From Bacillota bacterium (GTDB lineage Bacteria; Bacillota; Clostridia; Christensenellales; DTU072): 40,906 bases of DNA. Below the pieces are notes generated by a model. It had not been told where the DNA came from and searched no databases. It saw nothing but the letters and a program-made list of their open reading frames with translations. A program made the translations under genes and the position numbers. Each line of letters opens with the position of its first letter. Positions within the stretch are counted from its first letter, which is position 1. This document shows positions 1-8,204 of this stretch, piece after piece. The DNA lies in contig WQYD01000008.1 in the NCBI GenBank assembly GCA_009781445.1, positions 1 to 40,906 of the forward strand, written 5' to 3'.

Positions 1-2
1 GG

Positions 3-269
3 GTAAGTGCTAAGTACGCTAAGGACGCCACGCTTTATAAACTTGGCTATCTTCTGAATGACGCTAAATTTATAGGTGAGGACTTTGCCGAAAGGTTTAA
101 CGAAAATTCTTTAACAGTGGTTAAAGGCGCGAAGATTGAACCCTTTATAGCAAACCAACCTGAAAACACCGCAATGCAGTTCATGCGCATGGCTTATTAC
201 AAAAAAGCAAAAGACGGGGTTTACTATGAGATTGTGGCGTTGAAAGATAGCTTTAATAAAAACGCATGA
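3..269 (+). CDS. 3' end of a truncated CDS, unknown product (…VSAKYAKDATLYKLGYLLNDAKFIGEDFAERFNENSLTVVKGAKIEPFIANQPENTAMQFMRMAYYKKAKDGVYYEIVALKDSFNKNA*)
   Basis: Open frame from the window edge to TGA at 267-269; protein-like composition; terminator-like hairpin at the stop. Confidence 0.6.
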   Translation, partial: VSAKYAKDATLYKLGYLLNDAKFIGEDFAERFNENSLTVVKGAKIEPFIANQPENTAMQFMRMAYYKKAKDGVYYEIVALKDSFNKNA

Positions 270-281
270 AGCGTTTTTATT
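255..281 (+). terminator. Rho-independent-terminator-like hairpin overlapping the stop codon
   Basis: AATAAAAACGC-ATGAA-GCGTTTTTATT: perfect 11-bp arms, T-rich 3' side; TGA lies in the loop. Confidence 0.55.
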
Positions 282-282
282 A

Positions 283-425
283 AGGGCATAGGTTATAGGG
301 CATAGGGCATAGGGGTGGATTCTAAATCTCATTATTAGTTAATTGATCCTTCATTGTGCGCTGTGCGCTGTGCGTTGTGCGCTGAAAAATAATTCCTTCA
401 CTGTGCGTTGTGCGCTGTGCGCTGA
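283..425. repeat. Composite heptanucleotide-repeat element (GGGCATA units, joiner, GTGCGCT units twice)
   Basis: gggcatagggcatagggg-TGGATTCTAAATCTCATTATTAGTTAATTGATCC-ttcattgtgcgctgtgcgctgtgcgttgtgcgctg…. Confidence 0.85.
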
Positions 426-545
426 AATATCGCCCCAAAAGTAAATTAATGGTAAATCTTTCCATGCAGTTATCCCCAATGTGTGCATTGCTTGGCTTTT
501 GTAAGTATTTTCCTTATAGGTTTTGTGTTTATTTTGAAAAAACTA

Positions 546-574
546 TTGTAATTTATTTATACGCACGCTATAAT
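546..574 (+). promoter_or_regulatory. Sigma-70-type promoter for the 667-6247 cassette
   Basis: TTGTAA - 17 bp - TATAAT. Confidence 0.6.
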
Positions 575-666
575 ATATAATATGCGCTCGTAAGGCGGTA
601 GTGTAAAATGCACTGCCTTAGGCTTACAGCGTGAGTTATTACTGTATACCCGCTAAGGAGTAAAAG

Positions 667-1518
667 ATGGCAGAATTTGATTTGGAACAGAGAACCGCCC
701 GCGCCGAAGAGGCTAATATAAATTTTGAGGCGGATTCAATGATTAACCTATCCCGTTCCAAAATAACTTACATATGCGAGCTTTGTGGCTTTATTAACGG
801 CATTGATTCCACGCGTTGCACAAATTGCGGAAAGCCCCGCCCGCGTAGCGAATATGTTAATGCCCTTAAAAAGCTTAAGGTTTCTTTCGGCGCGAAAGAA
901 AACCCAGAGGCATTTAAAAAATCTCTTTTTGCTTCCCCTGCCCCCGTTCCCGTTGTGTTTGAAAGAAAGGTTGAAGAAACGGCTTTTGAGGAAGAACCGG
1001 TAGAAGAAGTGGTAGAAGTTAAGGAAGAAATTAAGGAAGAAGTAAAGCAAGAAGCAAGCCCTTATCCTTATCCTTACCCCCCAATGTCTTACCCTATAAA
1101 TTTCCAAATAAACAGCGGTCAGCAACAATCAATGATTCAGCCGTTTATTATCGTGCCTTATGTTAACCCAAGCCAACCCCTTTATCAGTACGATCCTGCA
1201 AAACTTTACCGCTATGAACCAAACGCAGGCACGGCAGGCGGTACGGCAAATTTAAACCCTAATAAAATTTACCGCTTTGTGCCGGACAGTGCGCCTCAAG
1301 CAGTGGCAAATGACTTTAATGAAGAAATGCCTTTGCCGATTTCACCGCTTGAATCTTTTGGCGAAGAACAAGCAAGTTTTTTTGAAACAGAGGCTTTCAG
1401 CCCCGCTGTTACGGAAGAAGATTTTCAGGTTGAAGAAGAAGCGGTAGCACCCAAGCGCGGATATTACAGCGAGGCAGACGGCGAACCGCGTAAAAAGAAA
1501 AGGAAGGGCGGTAACTAA
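667..1518 (+). CDS. Zinc-finger (RanBP2-like C-x2-C-x3-N-x6-C-x2-C) Pro/Tyr-rich protein of unknown function
   Basis: ORF with SD (aaggag); CELCGFINGIDSTRCTNC; PYPYPYPP tract; repeated [LI]Y[RQ][YF]xP motif; …IQPFIIVPYVNPSQPLYQY. Confidence 0.8.
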   Translation: MAEFDLEQRTARAEEANINFEADSMINLSRSKITYICELCGFINGIDSTRCTNCGKPRPRSEYVNALKKLKVSFGAKENPEAFKKSLFASPAPVPVVFERKVEETAFEEEPVEEVVEVKEEIKEEVKQEASPYPYPYPPMSYPINFQINSGQQQSMIQPFIIVPYVNPSQPLYQYDPAKLYRYEPNAGTAGGTANLNPNKIYRFVPDSAPQAVANDFNEEMPLPISPLESFGEEQASFFETEAFSPAVTEEDFQVEEEAVAPKRGYYSEADGEPRKKKRKGGN

Positions 1519-1520
1519 TT

Positions 1521-1826
1521 ATGTTTGGCAGAAAGAAAAGAAAACAAGAAGAGGCACAAGCAATAGAGAGGGCGCAAAAGTCCGCTTTGGCGCAACAGCA
1601 AATGCAGACGCAAGCACAGCAACGCAAAGCGCAATCCCAAGTGCCGAGGATTGAATTTAAAATAATGAACAACTGTTACCCCATACCCGTGGCACGCCCC
1701 GCTGATTTCATTCAGCTTACGCCTGCCGTTCAACCCTTGCCCGTTGTGCCGTATCATTCCGATGAGGCGGTGAGTTATAATGATCCGTATGCAGGACAAG
1801 GGTATTATGACGAAATGCAATATTGA
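1521..1826 (+). CDS. Small QPLPxVPY-motif protein, unknown function
   Basis: ORF 2 nt after the previous stop; FKIMNNCYPIPVARPADFIQLTPAVQPLPVVPY shared with the 4386-4700 product. Confidence 0.75.
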   Translation: MFGRKKRKQEEAQAIERAQKSALAQQQMQTQAQQRKAQSQVPRIEFKIMNNCYPIPVARPADFIQLTPAVQPLPVVPYHSDEAVSYNDPYAGQGYYDEMQY

Positions 1827-1828
1827 TT

Positions 1829-1966
1829 AGCGCACAACGCACAGCGCACAGCGCACAATGATAGATTCTAAATATCATTATTAGTTAATTAATCCATAAA
1901 TTCGTACTTCGTACCTAAATAAATAATTCCACCATTGTGCGCTGTGCATTGTGCGCTGTGCGCTGA
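1829..1966. repeat. Composite heptanucleotide-repeat element (AGCGCAC, CGTACTT and GTGCGCT units)
   Basis: agcgcacaacgcacagcgcacagcgcac…GATTCTAAATATCATTATTAGTTAATTAATCC…ttcgtacttcgtacc…ccaccattgtgcgctgtgcattgtgcgctgtgcgctg. Confidence 0.85.
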
Positions 1967-1991
1967 AAAATACAAACACCCAAGGTAGCAA

Positions 1992-2993
1992 ATGCAATTT
2001 GATAAGAAAACAAACTCATTCATTCCCTCGCAAAGAGAATTAAACACGCCGTATATGCAGGCGCTTGTTTCGGCACGCAAAGCACGCCCTTCAAGCGAAC
2101 CTTTGAATCAAAATGATAATGGGGCAGATATGCGCGGGCAGGGCATAAATCCCGCTTACACTTCGTCTTATGATTTCGCGTCCTCTTACGGTTCGGATTC
2201 CGCAGGTGCTTACAGCGGACTTCATGCCTCAAGCGATTTCGCCCAAGAAGGTGGCAAAAAAGGCAAGAAAGCTAAGGCTGATAAATCTTTGGCTATAAGT
2301 TCTTCAAAGCGCACCGTTGTGGTAATTATAATCGCAGTTCTTCTTCTTGCGCTTGTGGCAGTGTTTGCAATGGATTTCGCTATGGACGAACCAATGCTTG
2401 GAATCTTTAAATATGAATTTGGGGAAGAACTCGCTACAATAACAGGCATAGAAGATCCAATTATAATCGGTGCAGAAGATCCTATTCTTGGAATTATAGA
2501 TAATTTCAGAGGAATGGAAGAAGAACCTATACTTGGGGGCGAGGAAAGATTTTTCTCACGCTATGCCCAAAGCATAATGGATAACGAAGACGCAGAGTTT
2601 ATGGATACGCTTAATGTTTATATGCTTCCTTCCGCATTGCTTCTTTTATTCTTAACCGCGATTGTGGGGCTTGTGAAAGCGTTTATCGCAATCTTTGGCA
2701 AGAAAACGCGTGGCTTTAAACTTTTATTCCTATTGCTTCTTATATTTGCAATAATATCCGCTGTGGGTATGTACCTTGTTGCAGGTTACGGAATGGAAGA
2801 TAATGTGGATATTATGGACTTCTTAACAGGCGCAGAAGATACGCTTTCACTCGCAATGGGCGCGTACGCGATTATCGCAATTCCGATTGTGGGGCTGATT
2901 CTTTCTTTCTTTGCAAGCAGAAAGGGTGAAAGGCGCGTAAAGAAAGGGCAAGAAACGCTTGCAGATATGCCGTACGAAGGCGAACAATACTAA
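1992..2993 (+). CDS. 4-TM membrane protein with disordered N-terminal tail and acidic loops, unknown function (paralogue of 3007 and 5246 products)
   Basis: ORF; hydrophobic segments VVVIIIAVLLLALVAVFAM, MLPSALLLLFLTAIVGLVKAFIAIFG, GFKLLFLLLLIFAIISAVGMYLV, AMGAYAIIAIPIVGLILSFFA. Confidence 0.8.
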   Translation: MQFDKKTNSFIPSQRELNTPYMQALVSARKARPSSEPLNQNDNGADMRGQGINPAYTSSYDFASSYGSDSAGAYSGLHASSDFAQEGGKKGKKAKADKSLAISSSKRTVVVIIIAVLLLALVAVFAMDFAMDEPMLGIFKYEFGEELATITGIEDPIIIGAEDPILGIIDNFRGMEEEPILGGEERFFSRYAQSIMDNEDAEFMDTLNVYMLPSALLLLFLTAIVGLVKAFIAIFGKKTRGFKLLFLLLLIFAIISAVGMYLVAGYGMEDNVDIMDFLTGAEDTLSLAMGAYAIIAIPIVGLILSFFASRKGERRVKKGQETLADMPYEGEQY

Positions 2994-3006
2994 GAGAACA
3001 CCAAAA

Positions 3007-4320
3007 ATGGTTAATAATAATAATCAAAACTTAAACGGGCAACAAGGGCAAGGGCAGGTAAGAATGATGCCCCCCAGCCAAAACACGCGCGCGCCACGCA
3101 GAAGTAGCGGTGCGCCTTCGCCCGTGCGCCAAGGTGCGCCCCAAGGCTATCCGCCACAGCAAAGAATGCCCATGCCCATGCAACCCATGGCGGTTCAAAG
3201 CGTGGCAAGCCAAGAAGTGCTTGACGAATTGCGCTATCTAAGAGAAGTGCAAACCGCACAGCTTCAAGAAATGCAAACATGGGATTTCGCAAGAAAGAAC
3301 GGCGAATTCCCCGCATATGAAGATCCTTATCAATATTATCAAGACGATCCCACCCAAGGCATGAGTAAAAAGGAAATGAAAAAACTTGAGAAGATTAAGA
3401 GAAAGGAAAAGGATTACTTTTATGTAATGCGCAAACTTCCTTGCTTCCTTATATTCTTAATGTGTTTGGTGGTTTTCGTTGTGTCGTCCGCAGGGGTTAT
3501 TAACAGCTTTGTGGAACTTCCCGAAATGGTTTCACAGTTCACCGCAATAACCGCAAACAGAGATATCACCTCACTTGAAGCAAGAGAGGCTTTTGCGGAA
3601 GATAGCGAAGAAGAGGATGAAAGCGAATATATAGACAAATCCGTGTACTTAAGCGCAGGGGATATGTTCCTTCTTTCGCTTAATGATTTCGTGGCAATGT
3701 CATTCTTAAGTGAAGAAAAACTTCAGGCGCACGCTTCATATATTGAAATGCTTGAAAAGGCTTCTGAGGAACTTGATTCCGAAATGGCGGTTATGATAAG
3801 AAGTTTCGCGCCTCTTGCGCTTGCGCTAAGCATGATTGCTTCACTAATCGCAATGTTCACAAGCCTGTTCGGGGTTTTCGGCAAAAGGATTTATAAAGGA
3901 TTCTTCTTTGTTGCGCTTTTAATGATTATAAGCGTGAGCGGATTGTTCCTTTCGGGACTGATAGACGCTAACCTATATAATTATGAATGGCAAAAAGAAA
4001 TGGGGCTTATTGAGGTTGAGGGCGTAGATCCTGAGGACGATGCTGAAAACACAAGGATTGTCCTAATGTCTGAGGAAGACGAGGACGAAGAAACAGAGGT
4101 TGTACTCGTTACAAGCCTGCTTTCGTTTGACGGATTGATGAACTTCATAATGGACGGGGCATTCTTCTCACCCGCGGAAACGGAAGAAGATGTGGAAAGC
4201 ACCGCGCCCAAATTCGGGGCTGGTTTCGGGTTTTTTGCGCTTGCGGGGGGTGCTGTTGTTGTGCTAATCCTGTCCTTATTCGCAAAGAAACGCGTACCGT
4301 ACAGCGTGTTTGACAGGTAA
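3007..4320 (+). CDS. Pro/Gln/Met-rich N-tail 4-TM membrane protein with acidic loops, unknown function
   Basis: ATG at 3007 chosen over the track start 2959, which overlaps the upstream gene; TM segments and C-terminal 'SLFAKK' parallel the paralogues. Confidence 0.75.
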   Translation: MVNNNNQNLNGQQGQGQVRMMPPSQNTRAPRRSSGAPSPVRQGAPQGYPPQQRMPMPMQPMAVQSVASQEVLDELRYLREVQTAQLQEMQTWDFARKNGEFPAYEDPYQYYQDDPTQGMSKKEMKKLEKIKRKEKDYFYVMRKLPCFLIFLMCLVVFVVSSAGVINSFVELPEMVSQFTAITANRDITSLEAREAFAEDSEEEDESEYIDKSVYLSAGDMFLLSLNDFVAMSFLSEEKLQAHASYIEMLEKASEELDSEMAVMIRSFAPLALALSMIASLIAMFTSLFGVFGKRIYKGFFFVALLMIISVSGLFLSGLIDANLYNYEWQKEMGLIEVEGVDPEDDAENTRIVLMSEEDEDEETEVVLVTSLLSFDGLMNFIMDGAFFSPAETEEDVESTAPKFGAGFGFFALAGGAVVVLILSLFAKKRVPYSVFDR

Positions 4321-4345
4321 TTATATATTATAGATTATAGATAAA
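4321..4345. repeat. Short 7-bp tandem repeat (TTATAGA type)
   Basis: ttatata-ttataga-ttataga-taaa. Confidence 0.4.
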
Positions 4346-4385
4346 GCGCGCGAGATAACGCAAAATAGGATTAAAGGTAAAAAAT

Positions 4386-4700
4386 ATGGGTAAGAAAAAA
4401 GAACTTGAAAGAATGCGCCTTGAAAACGAACGCCTTTTAATGGCGCTTGAGGCAAACACTGCAAGAGCGCAGGAAAATGCGCCCAATGCGTCAAGCAATA
4501 CGGCAAAAGCCCAAGGCGCAAAGAAGCCGTTTAGCGCGTCTTTTAAAATTATGAATAACAATAGCCCCGTACCCGTGGCAAAGCCTGCGGACTTTATTCA
4601 GCTTACACCAATAGTGCAACCCTTGCCGATAGTTCCTTACAGCACACAGGAACAACCGCTTGCACAATATGTGTATGATGACGAAAATTACTATCAATAG
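4386..4700 (+). CDS. Small QPLPxVPY-motif protein, paralogue of the 1521-1826 product
   Basis: FKIMNNNSPVPVAKPADFIQLTPIVQPLPIVPYSTQEQPLAQY. Confidence 0.75.
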   Translation: MGKKKELERMRLENERLLMALEANTARAQENAPNASSNTAKAQGAKKPFSASFKIMNNNSPVPVAKPADFIQLTPIVQPLPIVPYSTQEQPLAQYVYDDENYYQ

Positions 4701-4793
4701 CGCACAATGCACAGCGCACAGTGAAAGGATTCTAAATATCATTATATATTAAATCCATAATTCTTAATTCTGAATTCTGAATTCTGAATTAAA
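4699..4793. repeat. Composite heptanucleotide-repeat element (AGCGCAC units, joiner, GAATTCT units)
   Basis: agcgcacaatgcacagcgcac…GGATTCTAAATATCATTA…taattcttaattctgaattctgaattctgaatt. Confidence 0.85.
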
Positions 4794-4841
4794 CCGATAA
4801 ACCGTTGCCACAGCTACCAAAAAGCGCATAAGGAGCAGAAT

Positions 4842-5210
4842 ATGAAAAAAGATAAAAGAGAGAATTATAATCCTAATTATGATAATAGGGAAGAAGAATT
4901 CTTTTATAATGAAAATCAAGAGAACGAATTTGCGAGGGCGCAGTACGAAGCACCCCCCCAACCGTTTTATCCTGCCCAGCCCGCGCCTGTTTTCCTTGGT
5001 GCGTTGCCAAATATGGGGGGGCAGTATTATATGACGGACGCTAACGGCAACCCCGTGGAAGTCCGCCTTGCACCACAGCCCTGCGCAGGGCCTGTGCCGA
5101 TTGCAACCCCGCACGCAAATGTGCAACTTACGCCTATAATTTCACCTGTAGCGTTTGTACCTTACTCAACCCAAAACCAACCTCTTTACACTTTTGATGA
5201 CGAAGACTAA
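4842..5210 (+). CDS. Small VPYSTQNQPL-motif protein, unknown function
   Basis: ORF with upstream aaggagc; NVQLTPIISPVAFVPYSTQNQPLYTF. Confidence 0.75.
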   Translation: MKKDKRENYNPNYDNREEEFFYNENQENEFARAQYEAPPQPFYPAQPAPVFLGALPNMGGQYYMTDANGNPVEVRLAPQPCAGPVPIATPHANVQLTPIISPVAFVPYSTQNQPLYTFDDED

Positions 5211-5245
5211 AAAAGTGATAAAGCAAAGCGGAGGAACTATATATA

Positions 5246-6247
5246 ATGAATAACCAGCAAAATCAATCCGGCAAATGGGTACCTGTAGACGAAGCCTCTT
5301 TAGGCTTTGATATCAGATCACAATTAAACGGCGAAAAAAAGATTGTAACAGGGCCAGACGGTCACCAATACTGCGTGGGCGGTGCGCCTGAAATGTCCTC
5401 AATTCCCTCAAATGCATTCAATGCAGTGCCTACCCCTTCGCAAATAATCCAAATGCCCCCTATAATTCAGCCGATTGCGCTTGTTCCTTACACTTCGCAA
5501 AATCAGCCCTTACTTCAGTACGGCGCACCCACGGCTTCCGCCCCTCAGCAACCTCAGCAAAGCGCGCATGGTTACGGCGCACAGCAGGGTGGCGCGCGTG
5601 CGCACGCTAATTGTAATGAAGAAGATAACTGCCTTGACGGTTTGGAATATGTGGGCGAATACCAAAAAGTTTCTTACCCCAAAGCAAAAGCTAAAGCACA
5701 AAAAAGCGGAAAAAGCGGTGTGATTAGCCTAATGGGCATAGTTGTTGCGCTTGTGGCAATTTTAATTCTTGTGTTCATGCCCTCATTCTCAGTGCTTAAT
5801 TCAATTGAATTAAACGCAGTGGATTCCGCAGTGGCACTTCTTGACATGGATATGGAAGATAGTGACGGCGCAATTTATAGCGAGGCATTTCTTGACGCGG
5901 ATAATGACGATATCATGCTTTATTACGCAGTGCCTGCACTTGTTATTCTAATAACCGTGCTTTTCCTTGCACTATTTATCAAGTTTATCATTAAACTTGC
6001 CACCAAAAAGCCCGCAGGCGGTTTCAGCGTGGTTGCGCTTATCACAATAATCCTGTGCTTAGCACTTGCAGTTGTTATGATGCTTTTACCCAGCAATGCC
6101 GATGTTGATTTCGCAGAGTTCCTAAAAGGCGATGCCTTATTCGCAATAGAAGCAGGGCTATATGCCTCTCTTGGGCTTAGCATTGTGTTGTTTGTTCTTC
6201 CGTTTTTTGCAGAAAAAAAGGAAAAAACCGCGAAAGTCAAAAAGTAA
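5246..6247 (+). CDS. QPxxxVPY-motif protein with C-terminal 4-TM domain, unknown function
   Basis: ORF with SD (gaggaac); IIQMPPIIQPIALVPYTSQNQPLLQY followed by 4 hydrophobic segments and FAEKKEK C-terminus. Confidence 0.8.
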   Translation: MNNQQNQSGKWVPVDEASLGFDIRSQLNGEKKIVTGPDGHQYCVGGAPEMSSIPSNAFNAVPTPSQIIQMPPIIQPIALVPYTSQNQPLLQYGAPTASAPQQPQQSAHGYGAQQGGARAHANCNEEDNCLDGLEYVGEYQKVSYPKAKAKAQKSGKSGVISLMGIVVALVAILILVFMPSFSVLNSIELNAVDSAVALLDMDMEDSDGAIYSEAFLDADNDDIMLYYAVPALVILITVLFLALFIKFIIKLATKKPAGGFSVVALITIILCLALAVVMMLLPSNADVDFAEFLKGDALFAIEAGLYASLGLSIVLFVLPFFAEKKEKTAKVKK

Positions 6248-6283
6248 TCCGCATTTAGGAAACAATATATATAAAGGTGCAAA

Positions 6284-6514
6284 ATGACAATAAATAAAGT
6301 TAAATCCGCCATTGCAGAACAGCTTGGAATAAGCGAAAGCACTATCAGCGAAAGCACAAATATCCTCACGGATTTAAATGCAGATTCGTTGGACATTGTG
6401 CAAATGATTATGGTGCTTGAAACTGAGTTTAACATAATGTTTGAAGACGAAGATTTTAGCGCGGTTAAAACCGTTGCCGATATAGTATCTTTTATTGATT
6501 CTAAGAAAAATTAG
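6284..6514 (+). CDS. acpP: Acyl carrier protein
   Basis: …LNADSLDIVQMIMVLETEFNI…: DSL phosphopantetheine site and ACP-like flanks. Confidence 0.92.
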   Translation: MTINKVKSAIAEQLGISESTISESTNILTDLNADSLDIVQMIMVLETEFNIMFEDEDFSAVKTVADIVSFIDSKKN

Positions 6515-6559
6515 GAATTCAGATTTCTTAATTGTCTTTTAAATAATACATAAAAACAA

Positions 6560-6588
6560 TTGACACGGGGAATAACCTGTGGTATCCT
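6560..6588 (+). promoter_or_regulatory. Promoter of the rpmG-secE-nusG operon
   Basis: TTGACA - 17 bp - TATCCT. Confidence 0.7.
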
Positions 6589-6595
6589 TGAAAAG

Positions 6596-6621
6596 CACTC
6601 TCTCAGAGGGTGTTATTTTTT
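6596..6621 (+). terminator. Terminator/attenuator-like hairpin at the predicted 5' end of the rpmG transcript
   Basis: CACTCTC-TCA-GAGGGTG followed by TTATTTTTT. Confidence 0.5.
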
Positions 6622-6652
6622 GACGCATATTCCTCGTAAAAGGAGAAGGGTA

Positions 6653-6802
6653 ATGAGAGATAAAATTACATTAGCTTGCCTTGAATGCAAGCAAAGGAAT
6701 TACGATTCCAAAAAGAGTAAAAAGAACACGCCTGATAGGGTTGAGCTTAAAAAGTATTGCAGATTCTGCAAAAAGCACACAGCGCACAAGGAAACTAAGT
6801 AA
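6653..6802 (+). CDS. rpmG: 50S ribosomal protein L33
   Basis: [49 protein letters not shown]; CxxC pairs; start trimmed from the track start 6560. Confidence 0.95.
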   Translation: MRDKITLACLECKQRNYDSKKSKKNTPDRVELKKYCRFCKKHTAHKETK

Positions 6803-6804
6803 GC

Positions 6805-7152
6805 ATGGGTAAAGATAATTTAAATCTTAAACTGCAAGAAAACCCCGTTCCCGTTACCGCGCCCCCTGCAAATGCAGATAACCAACAGCGCGCGAACAAG
6901 GGCGGTGCTAAAAAGAAAGGCCAGCAAAAAAATGCTAAGCCCAATATTTGGCAAAGGTTTATAAAATTTTGCAAGGAAATAATTTCGGAATTAAAGAAGG
7001 TTGATTGGCCACCGCTTAAGCAAACCAAAAATAACCACGGCGTTATCATGAACACCTCTATTGTTTTGGTGGTTGTGGCTTTCTTCTTAGTTCTCATTAC
7101 AGGAATAGACCTTGGTTTATCCGCACTTCTAAGGCTAATTACGGCAACTTAA
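6805..7152 (+). CDS. secE: Preprotein translocase subunit SecE
   Basis: Small protein, single C-terminal TM, 'KEIISELKKVDWPPLKQTKN', position between rpmG and nusG. Confidence 0.93.
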   Translation: MGKDNLNLKLQENPVPVTAPPANADNQQRANKGGAKKKGQQKNAKPNIWQRFIKFCKEIISELKKVDWPPLKQTKNNHGVIMNTSIVLVVVAFFLVLITGIDLGLSALLRLITAT

Positions 7153-7167
7153 AAGGATTTAAGGCGC

Positions 7168-7695
7168 ATGGAATTTAATGAAAATATAAAATGGTATGTG
7201 ATACATACTTACGCTTCTTACGAAACCATGGTTAAGAACAACTTGGAGAAAATGATTGAAAACAGCAATCTTCAAGAGTTTATCTATGAGATTTCAATCC
7301 CCACGCAGGACGAAATCGTGGAAAAAGACGGCAAGCGCAAGGTTGTTGAAAGAAAGAAAATCCCCGGATATGTGTTTATCAAAATGGTTTACACCGATCA
7401 TGTGTGGTATATGATTACCAAAACAAGAGGGGTAACAGGCTTCGTTGGCCCTCAAGGAAGGCCTTTGGCACTCACACCCGAAGAAGTTAAGAGAATGGGG
7501 CTTGAAAAGGTGGACATTCAAGATATTGATATTAAGGTTGGGGACAATATTAGGATCGTATCAGGCGCACTTGACACTTTCCTTGCCACAGTAGACGAAG
7601 TTCACAAGGATAAGCAAAAAGTTAAAGCCCTTGTGCAAATGTTTGGCAGGCAAACCCCTGTTGAGCTTGACTTCGCACAAATTGAAAAGTTATAA
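7168..7695 (+). CDS. nusG: Transcription termination/antitermination protein NusG
   Basis: KWYVIHTYASYE…, IPGYVFIKM, GVTGFVGPQGRPLALTPEE. Confidence 0.97.
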   Translation: MEFNENIKWYVIHTYASYETMVKNNLEKMIENSNLQEFIYEISIPTQDEIVEKDGKRKVVERKKIPGYVFIKMVYTDHVWYMITKTRGVTGFVGPQGRPLALTPEEVKRMGLEKVDIQDIDIKVGDNIRIVSGALDTFLATVDEVHKDKQKVKALVQMFGRQTPVELDFAQIEKL

Positions 7696-7743
7696 AAAGG
7701 GGAGAAATTTGCAAATATTTCATGCAGATTTCGTTTGAACCCG

Positions 7744-7767
7744 ATAGTCAAGGAGGTTATTGACTAT
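7744..7767 (+). promoter_or_regulatory. SD-sequestering hairpin at the rplK start
   Basis: ATAGTCAA-GGAGGTTA-TTGACTAT: perfect 8-bp stem, SD GGAGG in the loop, 3' arm overlaps ATG at 7766. Confidence 0.5.
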
Positions 7768-8191
7768 GGCAAAAAAGATTAACGCTATCGTTAAAATTCA
7801 GCTACCCGCGGGTAAAGCTACCCCCGGACCGCCTGTTGGGCCCGCTTTGGGCGCGCACGGCATCAACATTCCCGGCTTCACAAAGGAATTTAATGAAAAG
7901 ACGGCAGGTACCCCTGGGTTAACAATCCCCGTGGTTGTAACCATTTATTCTGACCGTACATTCACATTTATCCTTAAAACACCGCCCGCGGCAGTGCTTA
8001 TTAAGCAAAAGTGCGCCATTAAAGCAGGCAGTGCAAAGCCCAACCGTGATAAGGTTTCCAAAATAAGCAAAGCGCAAGTGGAAGAAATTGCAAAGCAAAA
8101 AATGGAAGATCTTAATGCGTCCACTCTTGACGCCGCAATAAGCATGGTTAAAGGCACAGCGCGCAGTATGGGCGTTACCGTGGAAGAATAG
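7766..8191 (+). CDS. rplK: 50S ribosomal protein L11
   Basis: [35 protein letters not shown]…; start 7766 (track start 7760 is an upstream TTG). Confidence 0.97.
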   Translation: MAKKINAIVKIQLPAGKATPGPPVGPALGAHGINIPGFTKEFNEKTAGTPGLTIPVVVTIYSDRTFTFILKTPPAAVLIKQKCAIKAGSAKPNRDKVSKISKAQVEEIAKQKMEDLNASTLDAAISMVKGTARSMGVTVEE

Positions 8192-8204
8192 GGGGGAATG
8201 AGAA

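Noticed and set aside
748-1128. Antisense ORF (126 aa, minus) inside the zinc-finger gene
   Set aside because: Low-complexity translation of the Glu/Pro-coding region; no SD; the sense ORF fits the cassette.
5923-6435. 170-aa minus-strand ORF overlapping the 4-TM gene and acpP
   Set aside because: Antisense to two well-supported genes; composition is a shadow of the sense codons.
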